Below are positions 43,311 through 56,371 of a stretch of 64,000 nucleotides of DNA, piece after piece. A program made the translations under genes and the position numbers. Position 1 is the first letter of the stretch. Each line of letters starts with the position of its first letter. A model generated the notes under the pieces. That model was not told the DNA's origin. It saw only the letters and a list, made by a program, of their open reading frames with translations, and did no database searches. The DNA comes from Fragaria x ananassa (Eukaryota > Streptophyta > Magnoliopsida > Rosales > Rosaceae): contig CP139771.1 in NCBI GenBank assembly GCA_034370585.1, positions 20,346,501 through 20,410,500 on the forward strand, in the 5' to 3' direction.

Positions 43311-46300
43311 CAATGTTCTAAAAGGCGCTAGGCGCTAGGCGGGCGATGACCCGTTGCCTAGAGCCTGGATAGCCTAGGCGGGACTAGGCGATGGACTAGG
43401 CGATTTACTTTTTTTATATTTTTAATTAATAAAAATAAATTATATAATATTTAAAAATGGTTTTAATATGATAAATTAGAAAAAATTTAACATAACCTTA
43501 CTCTAAAAATGAGCAAACCAACCTGTAAATTTAGAATATCATCATAATCAAACTAATCAACAATGTTCAACATAGCTAATGATCAAATATTTAACACAAC
43601 CATCATCACAATTCACAATTCACAAGTTCACAATTAATCAAATGCAAACTAGTAAATTGTCTCAAGCATTCAATTCTAGAATTTAATGCATAATTCAACA
43701 TAGCCAATGTAACCAAAATAACATGCAAACCTAAGAAACCACTTCTTCTTCTTCTTCTTCTCCATATCCCTCATTAATGCCTTCGGTGTCGGACTCAAAC
43801 TCAAAATCTATCTCACCGCCATCCTCTTCATCAGATTCTTCAAGTTCTTCACCAAGTTCCCTTACTTCTTGAAGCCTAACACTTCTTCTAGGTGGAGGGC
43901 TACTATCAAATCCCAATTCATCTCCAAGCATGTCATTTGTCAAATCCGAATAGACATCTTCATCACCATCCTCAACAATCCATCCTTGTGCCATGGTTGC
44001 CTCACTAGCAAGTAGCACATCCACACCCTTCTCCTTTTGTCGCATCTTTTTGTTAATGATTTTTGAATTGAATTGGACGTAGACTAAGTTGTTCAACCTC
44101 CCGGTGTCTAGTCTATTCCGTTTCTTTGTGTGGATCTAGAGAGAAAAATAATAGTTAGACATTTATTTAACCAATAACTAATTAGAAAAGAATCACAAGA
44201 TTACAAGAAGTAGGAACTAGGAAGTATGAACTCACCCCTTCAAAAGTACTTCAATTTCTCTCACAACCGGATGAACTTGTAGTTAAGGAAAGAATCCGCT
44301 TAGCCATTTTTTGCAATTTAGGCACACAATTTCCATATAGTTGCCACCACCCAACTAAACAATTAACCAAGTACAAATACAATTAGCAAACAACAAAGAA
44401 CAAGAAACAAAAATCCATACACTCAAGTTATAATAAAAAAAATGTAATTAGCTATAGTTTTTAATTCTTACCGGGATCATATTTGTCATCATTTGTTTTG
44501 CATCCCATCATAGCCAATGCTCTTCCAAAACCATCCTCTCTATTCAAGAACTTCAACAACTCAACATTTGTCACTTCACCTTGGCTTGTCTCATCATCCG
44601 GAAAAAAAGCTTCAACACATGTGAAAAACCCACTCATCACCACATGATCACTCTGTGCGGCAGAATTATGATAGCTATAATAAGGGTTCAATAGGTAGCC
44701 CGCCAAATGAAGTGGACCATCTAACCGATCACGCCTTTTCATATCAATTATATCTAGAATTGGGCGAAAGTGAAGTTCTTGATTCTTGAAGGCCTCTTTA
44801 ATCTCCTCTTTTGCTTTGTTCAACTCCCCATACACAAAACCCATGGAGGGCTTTCTATCTCCATCAACAAGGCGAAGCACCTTAACTAAAGGAGCAAAGA
44901 CCTTCAAGCAAAGAGTTACCCCATTCCAAAATGCAGCACTTAAAGCGGTACTAAATGCTGCTTTCCCTTTTGCAGTCTTTGAATGCTTACACTCACTCCA
45001 TTCATTACTAGCAACCATAGCCCTCAACTCACTTTTCTTCTCCATCAAACTTTGCAACGTTAGAAAAGCAGTTGCAAATCTTGTGACTCCTGGCCTCACT
45101 ATATCTCTCTTCTTTGTGTACTTCCTCATCAATGATAATGTCTTGTGGTGTGCATAAAAGTAGATGGTAAATGCCTTAGCCTTCTCAATCACCCCTTTGA
45201 ATCTAGGTTGGTTCCCAATGGCTTGAAGCATGAGGTTCAAAGTATGGGTAGCACAAGAAGTCCAAAATATGTTTTTCCTCTTCGCTTTCAATAAGCCACC
45301 CGCCGCCATGTTATTGGATGCATTATCGGTTACCACTTGAACTACCTTTTCCGGCCCAATTTCTTCAATGCATTTGTCCACATACTCAAATATATACTCT
45401 CTGGTATGTGCTTCATCGGATGCTTCCTTGGAAGAAAGAAAAATAGTGCCTTCTTTGCAATTGACACACAAGTTCATAATACTTCTTCTTTTCCTATCGG
45501 TCCAAGCATCCGTCATTATGGAACAACCATTCAAAGCCCACTCTTCTTCTTGCTTCTTCAATAGGCCTTTTGTTCTCTCTACCTCTTCCTTCAACAATGG
45601 CTCTCTTAATTGGTATTGGGTTGGAGGTCTATAACCCGGGCCATATTGACCAACCGCTTCCATTAACCTTTTGAAGCTATCATTGTCAATAGCATTAAAA
45701 GGTATGCCGGATTCATAAACCCATCGAGCCACATATTGATGCACTTGATGTGTTCTCTCCTTCCAAAGTGCATCATTGATACTTTGTTGTCTTGTTGTTG
45801 TTGTTCTACTTCGGCTCAATGAAGAATCGGGATCAATGGTTGATGCAAATTTATCCATAGGCCCAAGAGAACGGGGAGGTCTTGCTTGCCCTCCTAAGAT
45901 CCCTTCAACTTCTTCGGCCTCTTCCAAAATAACCTCATTTCTCACTTCTTCTTCATGTGCATACTTCTTTCTCTTCTTGCTTTGTGCATCCTCAATAGCC
46001 TTTTGACACTTTTTCTTATCCTCATCCGATGACATTCTGCAAAAAGCCGCATTCCCTTTCACGTGGCCAACATGTTGCTTGATCCGATATATCCCTCCAC
46101 TAACTATTTTCCCACATAGCTTGCACTTCACTTTGTCTACATTTGAAGGGTCTACCAATATATGCCAAATTCCCATCCAACATCATCAGAATTCCGCCTC
46201 AAGGACCTCTGAATCTCTGTCATTGAATTTGACCCTCCTGAAGATGTACTACCCGCCATTCTGGCTCTAACAAATTACAAAATACATTCATATCACACAA

Positions 46301-47642
46301 ATGCACAAGTAACACAGGCACAGTAACAACATTTTCAAGTTATCAACAGTTCACACAAATGCACATTAACTCATTAAGTGAGTTAACACAGTAGCTTCAT
46401 TGATAAATTCAATTCAATGAGTTAACACAGTAGCTTCAATTCAATGAGTTAACACAGTAGCTAAGAACTACGACCTACTCACAAAAGAGACACTCCATTT
46501 CGTGAAGTACGAAAAATAGAGTTTGAATAGATAATGCATGTATACAGAAATCTAGAACATAGCATCTAATGATCATGGGGATATGAAACTCAAGACACAC
46601 CAGAGAAACTCAGTAACCCGTAATCCATGCCACCATGATCGATCATTGAAATATGAAATTTATGTTACAAGGTTACATAACCATGCCTGAAATTATCAAT
46701 AGATACATATGATACATCAATGATACTATCTTTTCTTTTGAATATATGTTACTTCTACAACTTTTAACTCCAATGTCTCAGCCCCATTTATTCAGAACAA
46801 TTTTGACCCTCTACAATTCCCTGCAGCACCATGCTGATTCTGGCAAGCAAATAAGCAATTTCGAATCTAACAGATCATTTGGTACTCTATCAAAAACAAA
46901 TAGATAATGCATTCTTAAGTACTGCAATACTGTGAATGAAAGAATCTTCACCTACTGCATATCACATTGTCTACAAAAGTATTGAACCTTTACTTAGAAG
47001 TAACTCAAACAATTACAAGTTATGTTACTAGCTTCATTGATAAATTCAATTCAATGGGACCAAAACGACAAGCCTGTACAAGAATTTGACAAGCCAATTC
47101 AATGAATTCATACAATCAGTCAATCATACATTCATACATTCATACATTCAAATGATTCAATTCGACAAGCATTGGAGAAAAGGTTAATGGAAGCGAGTTT
47201 TGCATTGGAAATTTGGAATACTAACCGATGGAGACGAGCGGCGGAGCTGGAGAGGGCGACGCGGTGGAGCTGATGCGCAGACGGGTGCGGAACAGAGAGA
47301 CGAGAATGAGGAGATAAATGAAGAGGTAGAGAGAACTGAGATAGAAGAGAGAAACGAAGAGGTAGCGACCGGTGGTGGGAGCGCCGGAGATGGGCTGATG
47401 CGCAGTCGAGAGAGAAGTCGAACAGAAGAGAAAGAAACGGCGAGAAGAACTAAAGAAATCGCTGAATTAGGTTTTGTTGCGTTTTTTTTTTCTTTTTCGC
47501 CTAGAACGCCTAGAGGGCGCCTTGGACCGCCTTGGACCGCCTAGGCGGCTGAATGCCTAGTGTGATCGACTTGAGGAAAAGCGGGGCGGTTTCCTTTAGC
47601 CTAGCGCCTAGGCGGCCCTAGGCGACGCCTTTTAGAACACTG
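43311..47642 (-). mobile_element. hAT transposon 2 (nearly intact)
   Basis: 4,332 bp with inverted repeats CAATGTTCTAAAAGGCG (left) and CGCCTTTTAGAACACTG (right), and a perfect 8-bp duplication GTGTTGGT (43303-43310, 47643-47650). GC-rich subterminal repeats of the type GCCTAGGCGG lie at both ends. It encodes a three-exon transposase on the minus strand. The 47.2-47.5 kb end is GC-rich with a spurious ORF. Confidence 0.95.
43731..46259 (-). pseudogene. hAT transposase (element 2), two lesions
   Basis: Exons: first 44472-46259, then 44236-44354 and 43731-44135, with GT-AG junctions in phase. An ATG at 46259 (MAGSTSSGG) starts the N-terminus, but an apparent 2-base AT insertion near 46162 shifts the frame. 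A long open frame of 571 codons then runs from ATG 46176. It has a BED-like finger (CKLCGKIVSGGIYRIKQH), the DUF659-type RNase H core (CSIMTDAWTDRKRRS; VVTDNASNNMAAG; WTSCATHTLNLML) and, in exons 2-3, the hATC region (WWQLYGNCVPKLQKMAKRIL, SSSGCERN). A TGA at 44251-44253 sits where the family has Trp after CERN. The C-terminus is a Glu-rich tail. Only these two lesions are evident. Confidence 0.88.
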
Positions 47643-49005
47643 GTGTTGGTACAAGAATTGTTGGCTATCCCTTTATGATCAAAACACAAGGATACATGAT
47701 ACATGTTGTAGCCTGGTAGCAAGGACTGCTAAAGTGAAGTATGAAGAATCTGACAGATCTCATGTGCATCAGGTAGTTCATACATGTGCATCTCATTCAC
47801 TAAGGATGGCAGCCGTGCTTGCCATCCGGATTAGATGGATACCCCTGCTGTTTCTGTTCTATCTACTGGGTCTAACCATGTGCATATTCAAATGTGTTTT
47901 TAAGTGTTTGAATTTCAAATACCTTTAGCAAAACATTAGTCTATTCGTGCTTGAGCTCTAAGTTAGTCTAGGGTGGTGTGGCAAACCAACCCGTGACCAC
48001 ATAACTTGAGCCTTTGGGAACCAGCTGGGTTTTGTGATACACAAACCAAGTTAGCAGCTGCCCATGTGATGCACCGCCCAAGCTATCAGCTGTCCTAAGT
48101 GTCCTCTTAGGTAAAGTGGTTTTGTACAGCCTTTATGCTTGACTAAATCTGATCTAGTTTTTCCAAAACCTTTTGTCTTATCCTTTTGGCTTTAGTCTTT
48201 CCTAGGAAAGTCTATTCTTAGCTTTTGTCTTGTGAGTGGAGGGATCCCTAGGGTCCTATCTGTCCTAGTATTTCAGACAAGCAGCTAGAGTCCAAAAGAA
48301 CCTTGTTGATGTGGCAAACGTGTTTGCTTCCTCATAGCTGTGCACTTTGCCTATAAATAGAGAGCAAGACTTCTCTTGCTCTTTGGTTGTTGAAAATAGT
48401 CTTGTTTGTTTTCTTCCATTGAGTCTAGCATTTGCTAACTGCCTATATATCTCTAAGTCTTTCCTGTGATTGTCAATCTTAGAGCTGAGCACCAAAATCT
48501 TTTCAAACTCATATCATTGTGCATTTGCATACCTTGAGATCTGTCTAGGTGATGCAACAACCCCGACGAAGCTGTCTTTGAGAATTAGCTAAAGGTGTTA
48601 GTTGAATTCTGCATAGAAGCTTAGATTCGTGTTATGTGTAAAACACTTGAGTGACAAGAGAGCAAATTTTAGTTGAGTGCTAGTAGTTAGACTAGGCAGT
48701 ATGGCTAGGTGTTGTGTCATCCTCTGAGTTGTGAGTATTGTAAGAAGTGTCTTTACAATAGTGGAATAGTTTGTCTCTCAAGAGTTAGAGGCACGCAGTT
48801 TTTCTCCCCGGTTGCAGGGTTTATGCGTATAAAAAACGTACTGGTGTTATATCTTTTACTTTCAGTACTTGTCTTTTTATTTACACAACTTAGTCTCACA
48901 GCAAACATGATAGCACAATCTTTGCTATCCTTGTGTGCGGGATAGAGCGAAAAAGTTGTCAGGGCCTATTCACCACCCCCGGCCCCCTCTAGGACCTTCA
49001 ATGTG

Positions 49006-49205
49006 TTTCTAGAACAATGTTCATTTGGTCAAATTTTTGCCGACCACGTGTGGACGACTATCACCGAGCTACTGCAGCCACAGAACATTAGTCAATGTCT
49101 CATCCTACTTCGATAATTTCATTTTCAGGCTCAAACGTATGGCTTCCATTACTTACCTCTCAGTTTACAGTGAACTCTCTCTTCAGAGATTGTGAATTAA
49201 TCTTC
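49006..49205. repeat. Unit A, instance 3 (proximal part)
   Basis: Matches 35162-35370 and is interrupted by a copia element after GTGAATTAA. It resumes at 56060. Confidence 0.85.
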
Positions 49206-49389
49206 TGTTGTAAAACAAAAGTAAAAGAGTGAGAAAGGAGAGAAACAACCAACAGAATGAGAGAATATATGTGTATTATTGAGTAGGGAACCATCTCTTA
49301 TATAGAGATGAGGCCATGATGTAAATTACAATAACAACCCTAGTCGGCTAATTACAAGAATGTCCACTAAGTAATAACTATTTACAACA
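49206..49389 (-). repeat. LTR (3' LTR in element orientation)
   Basis: 184 bp; about 8-10 differences by eye from the LTR at 55876. Confidence 0.88.
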
Positions 49390-52300
49390 CTCCCCTTTGT
49401 TATTCTCTGTCATTAGTTTTCCCTAATATGTGCTTCGGTGTTGCCTCGTCAACCAGTAATAAAAAACCTATGGGACAAAAACAATCCTGGTTGAAGGAGA
49501 AAATAGTACAACGCACAAGTAGCAGTGATAGTCAGAACCCTTGATTTCGGTGAAGCGGTTTAGTCTAGATCATAAGATGTGAGTTTGTGGGAGATAGATG
49601 CATAATAGTTGCTACACCAAAACCTTGCCCAGTAAACCCAGTGGGATAAACCCGTGGTCGAAGGGAAAAGATGAGCAAATGCATATATTTCAAATAAAGG
49701 CATCTTCAAGATGCAACATGAGAAAGGTGACCAATTACATATGTGCCTCATTAAAACCTTTACAGGTAACAAAACCCAGTTGGACAAAATAACCCTAGAC
49801 GAAGGACAAAAAGAGTACACAATAGTCAAGAGTATGCTTCAGGATACTCCCCCTAATATTAACTCCCCCTGAAAACTACACACTAGGTAAAACTACTACA
49901 TTGATTATGCTTCTTAAATAACTTAATAGTCAGCATGATTTAAAAAGGTTTTTGTTTCATATACCTCTAAGATTATTGTATTCCATATAGTAAAGACATA
50001 ACCAGTTGGGCATAAGCATTGTGTGGGTTTACATAACCTGTGTCAGCATATTTAACAACGCAAACATCATTCCAAGGATCATAGGCGGTTGATCCATTCC
50101 ATGATGCCTAGGGATAGAACGAGCCCTTTTCCGTCATACATTTAAAGTAACAGAAAATTGTCTTTTATGTTATTTACGGAGGCGGCGTGTTGGCGCAGAG
50201 CTATATCTAGCTAACAAATTCACATCCGATGAGTGTCCCGTCAAGGCCATTTAACCAAGTACAATAATACGCTATTGTACTTAGATATGAGTCTTCTGGC
50301 CTCAATATCTCTTCGTTATTATATGCACGATAATACAGGTGTCTTTAGACCTCGGACGACTATAGGTGTGCTTAAATACTTTGTTTTATCCTCATTAAAG
50401 TATCTTAACATCTTATAAATTTAATTTGATTGATGGATCAAAATTTCATCTGCACTTTGCACGACTTCAGGTCGACAAAATAATATTTGGTCTCCTAAAG
50501 TCATTAATCTCAAACTCCGATTTTAGGTGTTTTGCAGTTTCCTTAATCTCTTCAAGAGTATTAGTCAAATTCATGTCATTGACATAAATTACCACAAATT
50601 ACAAACCCGGAATTTGTTTCCTTAAAACACGCATGGGCATAGTCCATTTGTTCATATATCCCACCCCAAGCAAATATTCACTTAAACGGTTATACCAACT
50701 CCGTCTGGATTGTTTAAACCCCTAAAGTGAACTACTCTAGCAAATGGAGAGCATGTTCTATGGTCTAGAACTATTTGTATTGGGTAACAGAAGTCCTTCA
50801 AGAAACTGTATGTATATCTCTATATTCAGATCCCCATAGAGATAAGTTGTTACCACATTCATAGGCTGCTTATTCAGTTATTTGGAAACTACCAAACTGA
50901 TAAGGTAGTGGAACGTTATGACGTCTATTACGGGAAAGTACGTCTCCTCATAATCAATTGCAGGACGTTAAGAAAATCCTTGCGCCACTAAACGAGACTT
51001 ATATCACAATCTCGTTTTTCTCATTACGCTTCCTTACAAATACCCATCTAAACAATATAGGTTTAACATGGGTAGGTGTGGGAACAACGGGCCCATAACA
51101 CTTTTCTCTTAGTTAAGGAATCTAATATGACCTGGATTGTTTCTTTCCTTTTTAGCCAGTCATCTCTTCGTTAAGATCTATCAACGAAGCAAGGTTAGAC
51201 ATCATCGCTTATTATAATTTCGGTGGCCACCGTAAATACAAACACATCATCGATGAACTCTCATTCCGATTCAATATCTCACTAAATTTACCGAGATTTT
51301 ATATTCTCGGGAGTGGGTTTAAATGTTGGAGCGTCCCCCAACTTCGTCTCTTCTAGGACGAACCCATAATTCGGATTTATCTCGTGAGTTGAATTGGTTT
51401 AAGATTGTGATGGCAAGAAGATTCATTTGTGCCAAATTTACCCTCTTCTAGGGATAAGAATCGTTCGAACCTAATGGTCTACCTCGCTTCAGGGCATGGA
51501 CTATGATTGGTTAGCCTCCATGGCCGTACTTCGTCCAACTAAGACGATACATCCTACGGGGACGTTTATCCTTGCAGGTTTGCAGCAGGTATATATGATC
51601 TTGTCACTTTAACTAGATCTAATGAAGTGTCTGGCATATTCTGGGCTACTCTACATAGATCTAGAATTCTTTGCACTTCAACTAGAAGTAGAATTCTTCG
51701 TACTTCAATATAACATGTGCAGTTTGAGGATCAAGATGAGACATTCTACACATCGTTCATCAGGAACGGTGACGTTGTTATCTCCCCCTAACGGCGGGAA
51801 GACTATCTCATCAAAGTGACGACCGCAAATCTAGCAGTATAGAGATCTCCTGTCAAGGGTTCTAAGGAGCACATAATGGATAGGGTTCATAATCAACATA
51901 TATGCCCATCCTTTGTTGAAGACCCGATTTTGTACATTGTGGAGGCACAATTGGCACAGAGACTGCAAACCTAAATGTGTGTAAGTGCAAAAACATCAAG
52001 TTCACACCCAGTCACCAATTGTAATACGAAGTAAGACGGGTAGCAGTGGGCCTCAACTGGACCGACATGGCTGCATGCAAATTGCATAGCCCGACGCAAA
52101 CAATAGAAGCTTGGTACGCATTACCAATGTTCTATATGCAAGACCATCTTAGGTTTGAACATAGGAAACTATATGTTTTACAAAACCCAAGAGATATGCA
52201 ATAATCATCGAAAACCTTTGATGTAAACTCTCCGGCATTATCAAGTCTTATAGATTTTATGGGATAATCCGAGTGGTGTACCCTCTATTTCATGGGTGAG

Positions 52301-53481
52301 AGTTTAGCAAACGCAACATTTTCATGTGGACAATAGTGTGACATCTGATCACTTTTGTCGATGCATCAACCAAAACCATTAATATTTAACTGGTCCGTAT
52401 GGTGGTTGGATAGGTCAACGTATTTTCCCTTGCATTCTGTTCATAAAGAGATAGTATATATTCTAGTCTTTGCATATGATGGTCTAGTATTCAATATTCT
52501 TAACGAGCAGCTTGACATAATGTGTCATTAAAGACAAGACATTTATTCTGAGGGGATGCCCGTGTGATAATTGAGTTGAGGATATTGTGCATCATATGTT
52601 TTTCCTGGGTGCATCAAAACACCAATACTATAGCTAGTATTTGCTCGAATCATTTAGCTGCTAGCTAATAAATTTGAATATATTCAATGTACGCTTTTGG
52701 CCGCACATTTGAAGGTTATGCAAAGATATTACACCATTTTTCTGGTGGTTTCAACGTTTAAGCATTGGTTTCAATGAACTTACCTTTCGATAACGTTCTA
52801 CTGAAATGTAGAGGTATTTTGCCTCGTCAGCCAGACGAGAATGCTCAGTTCCTTAATATTGATAACACATATCAATTTTGAGTTAGATTCTAGGGCATTA
52901 AGCCTTTTCATTTCAATATTCTCCAATTATGATTTGCTTCAGGCAAGGAATATGTCTATTTCAAATAGTTTCTTCTGGAGACTACCAATTAACATGATAA
53001 AAGATACCAATGTTATCATGTATGGTGAATTTTGGAATGAAACTTCAAGTTTCTTAAGGGGGTTATTATCGAAACTACATGTTCGATTTATACATGAACT
53101 ACTGATTCATTTATGAACTACAGGTTCATTTTTGAACTACCGATTCATTAGGTACATGTATTTTCAAATTATAATCATGTAGCAATTGATGATATTAATT
53201 CCACGCTACTAATTTAGCATAGTGAATATGTCACGTAACTATGTGTAAATGTTTCTGGCAATTAACTACACATTAAATATGGTGAATAAATTAACAACAG
53301 CCATTATGAGAAAATATTTGGAGAGTCTTATAGACATACATAATGACTAGGTACGAAAAACCAATGTCATTAGATTATTTTCCTTTTGTTTGATTCTGCT
53401 GGACCAAAGGAATTGACTGTAATTAAAGTGAAATAAATAAACCTAGCCTCTACATACTTTACAAGCCTACGGGGCACAATC

Positions 53482-53727
53482 TGACACGACCCACCCCAAA
53501 TTTCACCCTGAAAAATAATACCCGAATAAAAATTACCTTTTACTAGCTAAAATTTACTATTTTTACCGTCATCATAATTTCCTCATACGAATAATCCTCC
53601 GCACATAATCGTCCCCGAAACCCCTCTAGGGACCAATTAAACTATTAACTCAATGACGGGGACGGTAAAATTCTTATTATAATTAAGCTAGTGAATAAAG
53701 TAAAAATATAAGGGTCGGGATGTGACA
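53482..53727. mobile_element. Short solo LTR/TRIM-like insert nested in the copia element
   Basis: 246 bp, TGACACGACCC at the left and GGGTCGGGATGTGACA at the right (TG...CA, partly inverted ends), flanked by a perfect 5-bp duplication CAATC (53477-53481, 53728-53732). It has no coding capacity. Confidence 0.82.
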
Positions 53728-55875
53728 CAATCTGAGAGGTATGCTGGGCTTTTAGGTCCCGTAGAGGGAGAGTAGGCCTACTGGGCTAAGAATGGTCTAC
53801 CAAGAAATGCAATGTTATTAATCAACCATTTTGGTAACTCTAATTGTATATGACCAGGTAAGCCATGATGAGGTGGTGGAGCGAAGCTCACTTAAGTACT
53901 CATCCTCAAAAGTACTTGCTTAGACATCGCATCCAACTAGGTGAGCTTAGTTTGAGAAGAGTTATAATCATTGTCATGGACTCATGGCGACACACGGCAA
54001 GCTTCTGTGCTAGCCTTGTAGCTTCTGGCTCAATTTCGTGTATATGCAAACTTGATTTAAGATTCTGACTTAACATCATTAATATTCACCAATATAACAT
54101 AAACCAATGTAATATATGTTATTAAATCGTAACAGACAAACTTAATGTGAAAGAAATTATATAAAACCGAAATAAATTAAATTATAACGAAAACAATTTA
54201 ATTCTCATTGACATAATGTATATGCAATACAATTGGTATTTACTAAACCAATAAATGTCAATAACGTAGCGGTTACTTGCAAAACTAACTCATTTGCATC
54301 ACCAATTGCTTCTGGCATTAATGTGTCATTACATACTCATAATAATTATCGATATAAACGATAACATAATTGAGGACTAATTGAATAAAACTGACGCGAT
54401 TTGAATTTGGTAACCGACAGTTAATATATGACATAAATTACTAAATAAATATCATTTATGCAGCGGTTAAGTACCAAAGACAATGAGTTCAAATCTCATT
54501 AATGCTTCTAGCATTACACATAAGTATTAAATTGGATAGATGCTTATGACATAAGTAATAATCGCGTAATTAAACCCTAATGCTTACTTCAAGCACAATT
54601 TATGGGGTTATAAATGTGTAAATTGTTTCTGGCATTATACCCTCATAAACGTCAAATTGAAATGAATATGATTCTAATTCGTAATTGACATTAAATTAGG
54701 ATCCGACATAAAGTCAATAGTAAATATCATTTATGTAGCGGTTATGGGTTTAAATCCCATTAATGCTTATGACATTATGTATTACTGTATTAGTAATAAA
54801 TGAGGTAAAGAACGTTTATATAATAATTACATAATTAAACCCAAAATTCATGCTTCTAGCATAATGAATTATAATGGCAATTATTTAAATTGACGTAACC
54901 GAATATTAAATTCATAACGTTTCTATCATAATTTGCACAATAATTTGTCCCATAATTCTTGTAGCATAATGTGAGTTGTAAATTGGTAAATACTTCTGGC
55001 ATTCCAGTCTTTAAATGACATGTGGAATTTGACACAATTCAAATTTGTAACTGACAAAATATAGATATTAAGCTACAATTAAGTAACATAATTAGCACTG
55101 AAATGTCGTTATACCATTGACGTAATATTTACTAACGGATTTTATTTAAACCCCATTAAGAGCAATATTAATTCCTTCTTATCACTAAATGCTTCAGGCA
55201 TAATGAATATGAAATATACGTAACGTCTGTTATCATTAACCAAATTAATGGTAAAACCTTAATGGTTACAAGCACTACTTCCGGAATGCATGCATGATCC
55301 TGAGTTTGGATGTCATGAAACTATACTTTTTGCTGATCCATCTGCCTCCTTGTATGCACTACTAGGCAGTTGCGAAGGCTGATTTCGGTGGCTACTAGCC
55401 TCCGTAGTGATTTTCCTTTTCCAATTCTCATAACATAAGAAAACTTATATGACATTTTATGTTCATATGTATTAACCAAATAGACTAATAAAATATATTT
55501 GGTGCTCATGCATCATAGACGAATTTTTCAATATGCAACCAAAGGTAATAAGCATGAAATCATAAGATCGAAACATAAACAACATATGGTTCATGCTTTA
55601 GGGTGGTTTTTCATGTAATCAAGGTTTGAAAGAAACATATGTTATAATAGAATTTAGAAAACTTTACTCGATGCAGAGCGAATCAACTAGTGTTCATCTT
55701 ATGTGTCAAAACCGAGAATATTGGTGGACTAAACTTCTAATCCAATCCGAGAGCTTGTTTGTGATTGAAATTCTTAACCATGTTAAATGATTCTTCCATC
55801 GATTGATCAACGACGGTCTCTCTTCCATGCTGCATAAAAACTACCTTAGCGTTAGAACTATTTGTGCTGATAACG

Positions 55876-56059
55876 TGTTGTAAAACAAAAGTAAAAGAGT
55901 GTGAAAGGAGAAAAACAACCAAGAGAATGAGAGAATATGTGTGTATTATTGAGTAGGGAACCATCTCTTATATAGAGACGAGACCATGATGTAAATTACA
56001 ATAATAATTCTAGTCAGCTAATTACATGAATGTCCACTAAGTAATAATTATTTACAACA
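55876..56059 (-). repeat. LTR (5' LTR in element orientation)
   Basis: 184 bp partner of 49206-49389, next to the primer-binding region. Confidence 0.88.
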
Positions 56060-56371
56060 TTTTCAAGTTCATTCGGCCTTTTTCCACCAAATGGATCCCT
56101 CTGAGGCTCTGATTACCAAATTCAGGCACTCTCAATCTAGAGCAGAAAATGTGTAAGCAACTCTAGTTGTGAGTTAGCCAATAAAAGAAATAATTTCGAT
56201 CAGAAAGTAAACATATAATTTACTGGCATTGGGTTGCTAAGACATAAGCCTGAATTTTAGACATGAAACTACAACTCCGATATTGGAGCTAATCCACTTT
56301 GTTATTGTGAGAGATAATTTATTTTGTTTGATTCAAACGTAATCTATTATTTCACCAAGTTCTTCTTTAGA
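56060..56371. repeat. Unit A, instance 3 (distal part) and 3' flank of GDSL copy 6
   Basis: Resumes with TTTTCAAG and runs through GACATGAAACTACAACTCC to the GDSL stop codon. Here the segment is free of the extra insertions seen in instances 1 and 2. Confidence 0.85.

Larger units (their letters stand above)
43304..49000. mobile_element. Solo LTR interrupted by hAT element 2
   Basis: The LTR begins TGTTGGT (43304-43310), is interrupted by a hAT element, and continues ACAAGAATTG... from 47651 to ACCTTCA at 49000. A perfect 5-bp duplication ATGTG flanks it (43299-43303 and 49001-49005). Without the hAT it is about 1,357 bp. A plus-strand TATAAATAG near 48353 is the likely LTR promoter. There is no internal region or second LTR, so it is a solo LTR. 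It separates the GDSL copy 5 promoter from unit A. Confidence 0.85.
49206..56059 (-). mobile_element. Degenerate Ty1-copia element with short LTRs
   Basis: 6,854 bp with 184-bp LTRs at 49206-49389 and 55876-56059 (both TGTTGTAAAAC...TTTACAACA on the plus strand). The target duplication is TCTTC (left) against TTTTC (right), one mismatch, the latter being the ancestral unit A sequence. Orientation is minus: next to the right LTR the reverse strand reads CGTTATCAGCAC, a copia primer-binding region, and after the left LTR CTCCCCTTT is an inverted polypurine tract. Pol is decayed but recognisable on the minus strand: integrase SIRLDNAGEFTSK (about 52213-52255) and reverse transcriptase DYEETYFPVIDVITF (about 50920-50965), with many stops. 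Confidence 0.85.

Noticed and set aside
47200..47544. 114-codon Glu/Arg-rich ORF
   Set aside because: Lies at the GC-rich end of hAT element 2; composition-driven, no homology.
52841..53116. 91-codon plus-strand ORF in the decayed copia element
   Set aside because: It is antisense to the element's coding strand and has no copia motif.
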